From the NCBI GenBank assembly GCA_014191855.1, contig BJHF01000001.1, positions 62,001 to 126,000 on the forward strand: DNA of 64,000 bases, given 5' to 3'. A program made the position numbers and the translations under genes. Shown here piece after piece: positions 19,623 through 26,908 of the stretch. The notes under the pieces were generated by a model. That model did not search any database. It had not been told where the DNA came from and saw nothing but the letters and a program-made list of their open reading frames with translations. Origin of the DNA: Deltaproteobacteria bacterium. GTDB taxonomy: Bacteria; Myxococcota_A; UBA796; SXON01. How positions within the stretch are numbered: the first letter of the stretch is position 1; each line of letters starts with the position of its first letter.

Positions 19623-20531
19623 CTACGCCACCCGCACCCCGCACACCGCGCACTTCCCCTTGTCTCCCCGGTAGGTGCTCGCTTTTGCGCGTTGGCAGCC
19701 GGCGTGGAACACCTTGCCGCAGCCGTGCGCGCAGTCGTGCCGCACCGTCGGGTCGATCGCTTGCGAGCAGATCGCGCACGCGATGGCCACGACCTGCTGC
19801 GCCTGCTGCTCCACGACCTGCACCGCGCGCGGGGGCAGCACCTCCACCCCGCCCCACCACGCGAGCCAGCCCACGAAAACGCCGCCAAAACCAAGCACGA
19901 AGCCTGGGATTGCGCTCGCGTATACGTCGAGGAAGCTCGCGTCGTTCACGATGACGGGGGTGAGGAAGGCGACGAAGGTGATCAGGATGACGAGGAATAG
20001 CGCCGTCGCCGGCACGCGCACCCGGTTGGCGGCCCCGCCCCAGGCGTGTCGGGCGAGGGAGGCGCAGAGAAGTCCAAGCGCAAGGCCCGGAATCGTGGTG
20101 ATGAGCCAGCCGCGCGAGGCCGTGAGCGCCACGCCCCAGGCCACCGCCCAGGCCACCACGCCAGAGAGGCTGCCGAACAGCATGAGCCAGCCTGCACCGG
20201 CATAATCGTGCGTCTCCGGATAGTCCGGCGGCTGCTCCACCACGCCGCTGCCGGCCGGCGGCTCGGGGAGCAGGTACACCAATTCGCCGTTCACGACGCC
20301 GAGATCCTGCAGGCTCTCGCCCTCGTTCACGAGCCGACCCCGGGCCCGCAGGTAGTAGAGGCGCCGCTTGCCGTCCGCCCAGTGGGCTTCGAGGCCCGCG
20401 TCCCGCGCGATGCGCTGCGTGAGGTCGCGCGCCGGAAGGTAGGTAGGAACCTGAAGATCGAGCGTGAACGACTTCAGGTCGATGACCTGTACGCGCACGT
20501 TTACGACGGTCGACGTGTCCACGGCTGGCAC
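19623..20531 (-). CDS. Ubiquitin-like (YukD-type) domain, four TM helices and RING-like zinc finger
   Basis: A 302-aa protein from GTG 20531 (GTG 20522 is the alternative). Residues about 10-90 have the beta-grasp pattern of the YukD/EsaB ubiquitin-like family (VRVQVIDLKSFTLDLQVP, a GKRRLYYLRARGRLV hairpin, and LVYLLPE). Four hydrophobic segments follow (about 113-140, 143-160, 174-195, 205-228). The C-terminus carries nine potential ligands: C252-x2-C255, C267, H269, C271, H276-x2-C279 and C294-x2-C297, a RING or Prok-RING spacing that could bind two zincs. A ubiquitin-like fold, membrane anchor and RING-like finger in one chain is unusual. The TPR-protein gene just upstream (stop at 20542) is probably co-transcribed. 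The activity is unknown. Confidence 0.75.
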   Translation of the reverse strand: MPAVDTSTVVNVRVQVIDLKSFTLDLQVPTYLPARDLTQRIARDAGLEAHWADGKRRLYYLRARGRLVNEGESLQDLGVVNGELVYLLPEPPAGSGVVEQPPDYPETHDYAGAGWLMLFGSLSGVVAWAVAWGVALTASRGWLITTIPGLALGLLCASLARHAWGGAANRVRVPATALFLVILITFVAFLTPVIVNDASFLDVYASAIPGFVLGFGGVFVGWLAWWGGVEVLPPRAVQVVEQQAQQVVAIACAICSQAIDPTVRHDCAHGCGKVFHAGCQRAKASTYRGDKGKCAVCGVRVA

Positions 20532-20541
20532 GTAACGCGGC

Positions 20542-21618
20542 TCAGGCCTCAAACCCCCCGCGCGCCCGCTCTGCCCGCGCCCGCCACGGCACGTCGAACG
20601 CCAGCTCGGCGAGCGCCAACTCCGGCTGAAACGGGCCGCCAAGCTCCGCGGCCACGACACGAGCGCGCCCTCTCGCGAGCGGCGCTTGTTTCGCCAGTTC
20701 CACGGCGTGCAGCGCGTCGAGCGGGCTTCGCCGCACGATCGCGCGCGCCACCCGCATCTCCGCCGCCATCCCCACCAACCCGCGTTCGTCGGCGTAGCCA
20801 ACTGCGGTGTCCACCGTGGCCGCGAAGGCCGGCGCGGGCCCCGGCTCCGACGCCATTCTGAGCCGTGAACGCCACGCTTCCGCCCGGAGGTATCCCGCGC
20901 GTCGTCCGGCGCGCGCCCACGCCGCCGAAGCCTGCGCGAAACACGCCTCCGCCTCGGCTTCGTCGACCTCCGGGGCATCGCTCTCGGGGTACCAGGCGAT
21001 TCCGCGGAGGGCGACGCGGAGAACGGCCGTTTCGCCGAGGTCCATCCACGTCGCGGCGAGCGCGCCCGCCGCCGCCGGGTGGGGCCTGAGCTGCGCCGCG
21101 AGGGCGCGCCACTGGGCCTCGGCCGCACGGAGGTCTCCGTCCAGGCGCGCGAGCTGGGCCTGGCGAAACGCTGCCGCCATCCGGGATGAAGCGCTCGCGC
21201 CCCGCGCCAGCTCGTCGACCGGCGCTCGCGCCTCCTTGACGCGACCGGAGGCGAGCAACGAACCGGCGTACACGTCCAGCGCGAGTGCGCGCGCCGAGTC
21301 GTCGGGTGCGCCGTCAGCGGCGGCGCCGGCGATCTGCACGGCGGCATCGATCTCGCCGGTATCGAGGAGGGCGCCGGCGAGCAGCACCGCGTCCTTGACC
21401 GTCGCCTGCCGCCGCTCCAGGGAGAACCGTAACATTCGCGCGCTGGCGGCTGGGCGGTCGTCGCGTCGGAACGCATCCGCCGCGCGTGTCGCCGCCTCGG
21501 CTGCCTCCCCGCGCCGCCCTGCCGCGCCGTGCTCCTCGGCCAGCGAACGCCACGCTTCGCCGGCCTCGGCCCAGCGCCCCGCAGTCTCGAAGGCTTCGGC
21601 GTCGTCGCGGCGGCTCAT
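20542..21618 (-). CDS. TPR-like helical repeat protein
   Basis: A 358-aa protein made almost wholly of Ala/Arg/Glu-rich helix pairs. Repeats such as RWAEAGEAWRSLAEEHGAAG and RRGEAAEAATRAADAFRRDD carry the small-residue spacing of TPRs. No signal peptide or membrane segment is seen, so it is probably a cytoplasmic scaffold. It ends 11 bp before the start of the ubiquitin-like/RING-like gene on the same strand and is probably its partner. Its ATG at 21618 lies only 15 bp from the divergent start at 21634, so the promoters must overlap the coding regions. Confidence 0.75.
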   Translation of the reverse strand: MSRRDDAEAFETAGRWAEAGEAWRSLAEEHGAAGRRGEAAEAATRAADAFRRDDRPAASARMLRFSLERRQATVKDAVLLAGALLDTGEIDAAVQIAGAAADGAPDDSARALALDVYAGSLLASGRVKEARAPVDELARGASASSRMAAAFRQAQLARLDGDLRAAEAQWRALAAQLRPHPAAAGALAATWMDLGETAVLRVALRGIAWYPESDAPEVDEAEAEACFAQASAAWARAGRRAGYLRAEAWRSRLRMASEPGPAPAFAATVDTAVGYADERGLVGMAAEMRVARAIVRRSPLDALHAVELAKQAPLARGRARVVAAELGGPFQPELALAELAFDVPWRARAERARGGFEA

Positions 21619-21633
21619 GATACGAGTCTATCG

Positions 21634-22194
21634 ATGAACGTGCGTCTGTGCGCTGCGGTGGCCGAGGAGCTCGGCGAGCTTCCGGGCGTGGCGCTGGGCG
21701 TCGGGCCCATCGCGGCGGCGGTGGCCGCCGGCCGGCTTCTCGCCGTTGAACGCCCCGACGTACTCGTACTGATCGGCACCGCCGGCGCCTACCCAGGCGG
21801 GCCGGCCGTCGGGGAGGTGGTGGTGGCCTCGGACCTCGGCCTCGCGTCCACCGCGCGCGCCCTTGGGCTCGGCTATGTGCCGCTCGCACCTGGCGATCTG
21901 CGCGGCGATCCAGAGCTGTCGGCCCGGGTGGGCGTCCGTGATGCGCGAGTCCTCACCGCGATCGCGATCACCACCGATCCCGGGCTTGCCGCGAAACACG
22001 GGGAGCGATGGGAGGTCGAGCACATGGAGGCGTTCTCCGTGGCCTATGCGTGCGCGGCGGCGGGGGTGCGGTTCGTCGCGATCCTTGGCATTACCAATCA
22101 GGTCGGCCCCGAAGCGCACGCCGAGTGGCTGCGAAATCGGGCTGAGGTGCAGCGCGCCGTACAGCGCGTCGCCGCCCGCCTCCTTCCGGCGTAG
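21634..22194 (+). CDS. mqnB: Futalosine hydrolase-like nucleosidase (MqnB family)
   Basis: A 186-aa member of the nucleoside phosphorylase/hydrolase fold. Futalosine hydrolase cleaves futalosine to hypoxanthine and dehypoxanthine futalosine in the menaquinone pathway that bypasses MenFDHCEBA. Signature stretches are VLIGTAGAYPG (base loop), GEVVVASDLGLAS, the VEHMEAFSVAYA helix with its substrate-sensing Met-Glu, and AILGITNQVG with the catalytic Asn-type residue. The ATG at 21634 is chosen as the domain begins at MNVRLCAAVAEELGELPG. No other mqn gene is in the window, so MTA/SAH nucleosidase remains possible. Confidence 0.7.
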   Translation: MNVRLCAAVAEELGELPGVALGVGPIAAAVAAGRLLAVERPDVLVLIGTAGAYPGGPAVGEVVVASDLGLASTARALGLGYVPLAPGDLRGDPELSARVGVRDARVLTAIAITTDPGLAAKHGERWEVEHMEAFSVAYACAAAGVRFVAILGITNQVGPEAHAEWLRNRAEVQRAVQRVAARLLPA

Positions 22195-22241
22195 GCGCGC
22201 TGGCCGTAGGCACGCCGCGTACCGCGCGTTAGCCCGGGCCC

Positions 22242-22763
22242 ATGAACCCCCAGCTCCCTCGCGATGTCGTCCACCGGTGGTCCGAAGAGTGCGCGGCACA
22301 GGGGCTCGCCTTCCAGTCCATCGCGCGGCGCCTCGTCGAGGATCAGTCGCGCCTCGGCCGCTTTTTCAAGGCGAACATCCCGCAGATGCCGGGCCAATCC
22401 GGCGAGGTGGCGCTCTACCTGCTCGCGGTGGTGATTCGCCTGTTCGAGAAGGGCGGCGGGCGTCTGGGCCGCGTCGGTGCGAAGGAGATCGACGCGGCCA
22501 CCGCCAAGATCCAGTCGCACGCGAAGGCGCTGCGTCCCGGTCAGGAGGGCTTCGCCGACCGGGTGCGGGAGATCGCCGACCGTGCGCAGCCCCACATCCT
22601 TGACGAGGCGCTGCACGCGCTCATCGAGAACCAGGAGAAGAAGGCCGAGGAAGTGGAGATGTCGCCCGAGGATGGCGCGCTGGTGTTCCTGATGCTGTGG
22701 GCGGCCACCGAGGCGCTCGAGCTGGCGTGGAAGGCGCCGGCGAACCCGGAGTGGGCTGCATAG
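22242..22763 (+). CDS. Hypothetical helical protein, first gene of the Rieske operon
   Basis: A 173-aa, mostly helical, cytoplasmic protein with no recognised family. It contains FQSIARRLVEDQSRLGRFFKAN near the N-terminus and a Lys/Glu-rich central segment around IENQEKKAEEVEM. Its stop is immediately followed by the Rieske gene start (TAG then ATG), and the third gene is coupled to that by a 4-bp overlap, so the three form an operon. A role as accessory or client of the Rieske protein is inference. Confidence 0.65.
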   Translation: MNPQLPRDVVHRWSEECAAQGLAFQSIARRLVEDQSRLGRFFKANIPQMPGQSGEVALYLLAVVIRLFEKGGGRLGRVGAKEIDAATAKIQSHAKALRPGQEGFADRVREIADRAQPHILDEALHALIENQEKKAEEVEMSPEDGALVFLMLWAATEALELAWKAPANPEWAA

Positions 22764-23372
22764 ATGGGCCTGAGGGATGCGCTCAAAGCCAAGGTGAAAG
22801 CTGCGTTGGGGATGGGTGTGCCTGTCCCGACGGCCGCATCGCCCACCGCGATGGCGCCGGGCCCTTCCGCGGCCAAGCCGGTCGCGGCCAGCCCCGCAGT
22901 CGCCGCAGCCCGGCCCGCGGCCGGTACCCCCGCGAGCGCTGGCCCCGCCGTCGCGGCGTCGCCCGCGTCACCGCCAGTCAGCCCCCCGCTCGCCGCCCCG
23001 GTCTCGGACTTCCGCCGTGTCGCCGACTCCGCCGCCGTCCGCGATGACAAGCCGGGAACCTACGTTCACGCGGGACTGAACGTCGCGGTGTTTCGCAAGG
23101 GCGGGAAGCTCTACGCGCTCGACAACGCCTGTGCGCACGAAGATGGCCCCATCGGCGAAGGCGCCATCGACGGCTGCACCGTGCGTTGCCCCTATCACGA
23201 CTGGCAATACGACTTCACGACGGGCGCCTGCCTCACCGATCCCGAGCGCCAACGCGCGACGTTCGCCGTGAAGGAGGCGGAGGGCGGCATCTGGCTCGGC
23301 CCGCAGCTTACGGCGGGCAGCGAGAGCCGCGGCGGTGAACATGATGATGGAATGGAGGTTATTCGCAAATGA
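22764..23372 (+). CDS. Rieske [2Fe-2S] ferredoxin-like protein with a long Ala/Pro linker
   Basis: A 202-aa soluble protein. Residues about 15-80 are an Ala/Pro-rich, probably disordered segment. The C-terminal half is a Rieske domain with Cys123-x-His125 (CAHEDGP) and Cys142-x2-His145 (CPYHDWQYD), the residues that ligate the 2Fe-2S cluster, with the expected ALDNACAH and GIWLGP context strands. Such small Rieske proteins pass electrons to oxygenases or other redox enzymes. Its end overlaps the next start by ATGA. It is the only visible redox gene here, so the partner enzyme is unknown. Confidence 0.88.
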   Translation: MGLRDALKAKVKAALGMGVPVPTAASPTAMAPGPSAAKPVAASPAVAAARPAAGTPASAGPAVAASPASPPVSPPLAAPVSDFRRVADSAAVRDDKPGTYVHAGLNVAVFRKGGKLYALDNACAHEDGPIGEGAIDGCTVRCPYHDWQYDFTTGACLTDPERQRATFAVKEAEGGIWLGPQLTAGSESRGGEHDDGMEVIRK

Positions 23373-23716
23373 GTGAAGCGCTCGGCACGGCCCTGGTCAA
23401 GGGCGTCACGTTCACGCAGCTCCTCGGGAAGTTGGGCGCGGCGTCGGAGGGCGGCAGGCCCTTCGTGCTGCGCGTGGAGGAGCGTGCCAAGGCCTACGTC
23501 GATCACATCGTCGAGTCGTGGACCGACGGTCCGCCCAGCTCCGACGTTGCTTTTGTGCTCTCGGGGCGCGATCGCGACGATCAGCTCTGGCGCCGGTTCA
23601 CGTTGAGCCAAGTCGGCCCATGGACGTATGAGCTCGGCGTCTTTCCGACGCCCTTCCCGAACGCGCAGGATCCGCTCGCGCCGGGCGTGCCGCCGAGCAG
23701 CTCGCGGCGGCGGTAG
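23369..23716 (+). CDS. Hypothetical protein, third gene of the Rieske operon
   Basis: A 115-aa protein coupled to the Rieske gene by a 4-bp ATGA overlap. It has a helical N-terminus and a central segment VAFVLSGRDRDDQLWRRFTLSQ that looks like a small mixed alpha/beta domain; the C-terminus is Pro/Ser/Arg-rich. No family is recognised. Its reading frame ends 4 bp before the converging gp25-like gene. Confidence 0.6.
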   Translation: MSEALGTALVKGVTFTQLLGKLGAASEGGRPFVLRVEERAKAYVDHIVESWTDGPPSSDVAFVLSGRDRDDQLWRRFTLSQVGPWTYELGVFPTPFPNAQDPLAPGVPPSSSRRR

Positions 23717-23719
23717 GGC

Positions 23720-24109
23720 CTACCCCCCCATCGCCAAAACCAGGTTCTGCACGGCATCCGTCGCCAGGATCTTGTACTCGACCTCCACGCGGATGCTCCC
23801 CGTCTGGTCTGGCTCGGCCTCCACTTTCAACACCTGGATGCGCCGCTCCCAGCGAGTGAGCGCCTCTTCCACGTGGTGGGCAACGATCGCGCTCGTGGCC
23901 CGGGTGTTCGGCGCGAACATCAGCTCGTGGATGCGGCAGCCGAAAGCCGGCAGCATCTGACGCTCCCCCGGCTTGGTACCGAGGATGATCGTGATGTTCT
24001 GCCGGATGTTCTCCTCGAACTCCGACCACTCCACGCTGCCGGTGGCCGAGTCGAACCCGAAGGGGAAGGCCCACCCGCGGCCGAGGATCTCGCGTGGATT
24101 GGTACGCAT
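23720..24109 (-). CDS. GPW/gp25-family baseplate-like protein (orphan)
   Basis: A 129-aa protein with the T4 gp25/TssE-type signature: GRGWAFPFGFDSATGSVEWSEFEENIRQNITIILGTKPGERQMLPAFGCRIHELMFAPN contains the family's opening FPF and the ERQMLPAFG stretch with the RxHELMF helix, here quoted only as family features. These proteins form the baseplate wedge of contractile phage tails, type VI secretion systems and extracellular contractile injection systems. No tail, sheath or VgrG gene is in the window, so this copy is isolated. It faces away from the TRAP operon and converges with the Rieske operon. Confidence 0.8.
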   Translation of the reverse strand: MRTNPREILGRGWAFPFGFDSATGSVEWSEFEENIRQNITIILGTKPGERQMLPAFGCRIHELMFAPNTRATSAIVAHHVEEALTRWERRIQVLKVEAEPDQTGSIRVEVEYKILATDAVQNLVLAMGG

Positions 24110-24207
24110 GGCCCGCAGCTTAGCGCACTTGGGACGTTCCCGGGCGAGCGGGGAGTTGTCGCGCGCCCGTTCCGTGGTAGAACGCGGCCGCCTTCCCCGA
24201 GGGAACC

Positions 24208-25230
24208 ATGCGTCGGATCTTGCTCGCTGTCTTCTCGTTGTGTGCTTGCTTCTTCCTCCTCCCCCGCGCGTCGGCCGACGATGTGCTCACCCTGAAGATC
24301 GCCACGGTGGCGCCGGAAGGCACCCCCTGGTCCGACGGTCTCGCGCAATTCAAGGCGATGGTCGAGAAGAATTCGGGCGGGAAGATCAAGGTCAAGGTGT
24401 TCTTCGGCGGCATGCTCGGCGATGAGAACGAAACGGTGCAGCAAACGCAGCGTGGCCAGATTCAGGGCGTCGCCGCTTCGTCCGGCGCCATCGCGAGCCT
24501 CGTGCCCGAGCTGAACGTGCTTGAGCTGCCGTACTTGTTCAAAACCGCGACGGAAGCCGATCATATCCTCGACGGTGTTTCCTCCGCCCCGCTCGAAAAG
24601 GCGTTCCGCTCCAAGGGGTTGGTGCTGGGGTTCTGGTCGGAGAACGGCTACCGCTGCTTCGGGTCGAGCTTCGGGTTCATCAAAAGCCCGGCCGACCTCA
24701 AGGGCCGCAAGATGCGCAGCCAGGAGAACCCGGTCCACCTTGAGATGTACAAGGCGTTCGGCGCTTCCCCCGTGCCGATCCCCACGACCGAGGTGCTCAC
24801 CTCGCTCCAGACCGGCGTGATTCAGGGCTACGACAACACGGCGCTCTATGCTTCGGCGGCGCAGTGGCTGTCGGCGACCAAGTACTTCACCATCACCAAC
24901 CACATCTATCAGCCGGCCGCGATCGTCTTCAACAAGACCTTCTTCGATGCCTTGCCGGCCGACCAGCAGACCGTGCTCCTGTCCGCCCGCGCCGACCTCG
25001 TTCCGAAGATGCGCAAGGAGATCCGGGCGCTCAACCCGATCCTTTTGGAGAACTTCCCGGCGATGAAAGTTCAGGTCTACACGCCGACCGCGACCGAGCT
25101 CGCGAGCTTCGACGCGCCGGCCAAGGTGGCGCGGGATGCCTACATGAAGAAGGCCAGCTCTGGCGAAGCGGCGCTTTACAAGCTGGTAACGGACGAGCTG
25201 GTGAAGTACCGCAAGGCGGGCGGGAAGTAG
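24208..25230 (+). CDS. dctP: TRAP transporter solute-binding protein (DctP family)
   Basis: A 340-aa periplasmic binding protein. The signal peptide is about residues 1-23 (cut after RASA), and the mature part begins with LTLKIATVAPEGTPW. TRAP P-subunits capture organic anions such as dicarboxylates or sialic acid and deliver them to the Q/M membrane complex. The conserved Arg-bearing segment KGRKMRSQENPVH and the TEVLTSLQTGVIQGYDN region are typical. The permease genes follow on the same strand at 26117 and 26905, with one extra membrane gene between. The ligand is not predictable from sequence alone. Confidence 0.93.
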   Translation: MRRILLAVFSLCACFFLLPRASADDVLTLKIATVAPEGTPWSDGLAQFKAMVEKNSGGKIKVKVFFGGMLGDENETVQQTQRGQIQGVAASSGAIASLVPELNVLELPYLFKTATEADHILDGVSSAPLEKAFRSKGLVLGFWSENGYRCFGSSFGFIKSPADLKGRKMRSQENPVHLEMYKAFGASPVPIPTTEVLTSLQTGVIQGYDNTALYASAAQWLSATKYFTITNHIYQPAAIVFNKTFFDALPADQQTVLLSARADLVPKMRKEIRALNPILLENFPAMKVQVYTPTATELASFDAPAKVARDAYMKKASSGEAALYKLVTDELVKYRKAGGK

Positions 25231-25257
25231 GCTGGAGGCGGAGGGCGAGCCCTCGGC

Positions 25258-25315
25258 GGGCGAGCCGGGCCGCCCGGTCCCTTCGTCAGGCGCGGTCGCC
25301 TCGGCTCGCGGCGCG
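25258..25315 (+). repeat. REP-like hairpin after dctP
   Basis: GGGCGAGCCG at the left and CGGCTCGCGGCGCGG at the right enclose CCCGGTCCCTTCGTCAGGCG, which matches the window-wide hairpin family. It lies in the 121-bp gap between dctP and the next operon gene, where it could attenuate transcription or stabilise the dctP message. Confidence 0.65.
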
Positions 25316-25351
25316 GTATCAAGGGCGCTCGCCCTGGTTCAGGTTTCGGCG

Positions 25352-26095
25352 ATGGTCGTGGCGCTTCTGGCGCTGCCGCTGCCGATGGTCACCCTGCACA
25401 GTTGCCAGGGGAAGGAGACCTCCTACACCGGGCTGCAATGGGTATTCGCGGGCGGTGTCCCGCTCTCCCTGGTGCCGCTCGGCGTGATCGGGCTCCTTGC
25501 GTGGTGGGGCTTGCGCCGGCAGCCCGACGCACCCGACCTGCGCGTGCTGGGAGCCGCGTTCTGCTACATCGGCGCGACGATCGGGATGTTTTTCTCGTTC
25601 GTGCTCCCGGTTCTGGAGGGCCTGTTCGGCCGGGTGGAGTGGCACCTCGGCGGCTGGGTGCACCTCGGGGGCTGGGTGCTGACGACCCTGATCGCGGCCG
25701 CGTTCGCCTTGGAGCCGCTCCCCGTCCTGGGGCCCGACGTCGCACCGCGCCTCCGGCGGCACAGCCGGGTGCTGCGCTGGGTCGTGCTCGTCGGGGTGCC
25801 CGTGCTGTTTCTGGTTGCGTTGCCGTTCGCGTTGGTGCCGGTGCCGGAGGGAGGCCAGAGCCCATCGCGGGAGATCGCAGGCGGGCTCGGCGCGGCGTGG
25901 ATCCTCGTCGTATTCCCGAGCTTTACCCTGCTTCGAGCGTTGGAGGCACGCCTGCTCGCGGGGCGGGCCGGCGCGAAGGCGATGGCGTGGATCGGGCTTG
26001 TCCTGGCCTGGGCCGGCGTGGCGTTTGGCGTGGCGGGCGGCGTCGTCAACCTGCTCGACGCGCTGGCTTCCCCCGCCGACGAACAAACAAGGTAG
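25352..26095 (+). CDS. Polytopic membrane protein in the TRAP operon
   Basis: A 247-aa protein with about six hydrophobic segments (residues about 1-15, 28-50, 65-90, 105-125, 145-165 and 215-240). No family is recognised. It has a Cys in TLHSCQGKE and charged loops RRQPDAPDLR and RLRRHSR. It sits between the TRAP binding-protein and small-permease genes, is transcribed the same way and ends 21 bp before the dctQ start, so it is likely part of the same operon. Whether it contributes to the transporter or was inserted later is not known. Confidence 0.7.
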   Translation: MVVALLALPLPMVTLHSCQGKETSYTGLQWVFAGGVPLSLVPLGVIGLLAWWGLRRQPDAPDLRVLGAAFCYIGATIGMFFSFVLPVLEGLFGRVEWHLGGWVHLGGWVLTTLIAAAFALEPLPVLGPDVAPRLRRHSRVLRWVVLVGVPVLFLVALPFALVPVPEGGQSPSREIAGGLGAAWILVVFPSFTLLRALEARLLAGRAGAKAMAWIGLVLAWAGVAFGVAGGVVNLLDALASPADEQTR

Positions 26096-26116
26096 ACTCG
26101 GCCGCCCGGAGGCCGC

Positions 26117-26908
26117 TTGATCGAGACGCTCGACCGCTTCGACGCCTGGATGTACCGTCAGGAGCAACGCGCCGTCGGCGCCATGCTCGCCGTGATGGGA
26201 CTCGTCGTGTTCCTCGACGTTGTGTACCGCGTAAGCGCCACAAACGACAGTCCGCTGGTGCCGAATGCGCTGGAGTCCGCGCTGGGCGCGGCCGCGGTAC
26301 CGGTGTGGGCGGCGCTCGTGGGCAGCGTGCTGGGCGTGCTCGCGTTCCGCACCCGGGGGGACAAGGGCGCGGAGGCCAAGGGCATCGGCGTGGGCGTGGG
26401 CTTCGGCGCCTTCATCGGGGCGTATGTCTGGTTGCTGCCGAGCGGGCTCGTGTGGTCGCAAACGCTCGCGCTCGCGCTCACGCTCTGGATGGGCATGGCC
26501 GGCGCCTGCCTCGCCGCGTACCAGCGTCGCCACCTCGCGCTGGACGTTGGCAGCAAGGTGTGGCCGGAGAGGCTGCAGCCCAAGGTCGCGGCGCTCGGAC
26601 ACTGGGTAACGGCCGTGTTCTGCATCCTGCTCGTGGTGCTGGGCATCCGGTCGATCATCGGGGTTGGCTCAGGCGAACTGCACATCCCGGGCCACCTCGA
26701 CACCTGGCTCGACTCCGAGCACGCCGCCGGCACGATGACCGGCACCCCGATCCCCAAGTGGTTGGTGATGGCGTCGATCCCCTTCGGGAGCCTGGTCCTG
26801 GCGTATCGCTTCGCGCTCCAGGGCCTCAAGGTGTGGGTCGGGGCCGAGAAGTTGGGCGGGGATGACACGCTGAAGATCCTCGGCCTCGAAGAAGAGGTGG
26901 CCTCGTGA
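26117..26908 (+). CDS. dctQ: TRAP transporter small permease (DctQ family)
   Basis: A 263-aa inner-membrane protein. It starts at TTG 26117, preceded by GGAGG. About six hydrophobic segments are visible, more than the four usual for DctQ, with the family's WMYRQEQRAVGAML opening and the LAAYQRRHLALDVGSKVWP segment in the middle. It pairs with the large M subunit, whose GTG start at 26905 overlaps its TGA stop. The extra length is in the loops and may reflect a non-standard subfamily. Confidence 0.85.
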   Translation: MIETLDRFDAWMYRQEQRAVGAMLAVMGLVVFLDVVYRVSATNDSPLVPNALESALGAAAVPVWAALVGSVLGVLAFRTRGDKGAEAKGIGVGVGFGAFIGAYVWLLPSGLVWSQTLALALTLWMGMAGACLAAYQRRHLALDVGSKVWPERLQPKVAALGHWVTAVFCILLVVLGIRSIIGVGSGELHIPGHLDTWLDSEHAAGTMTGTPIPKWLVMASIPFGSLVLAYRFALQGLKVWVGAEKLGGDDTLKILGLEEEVAS

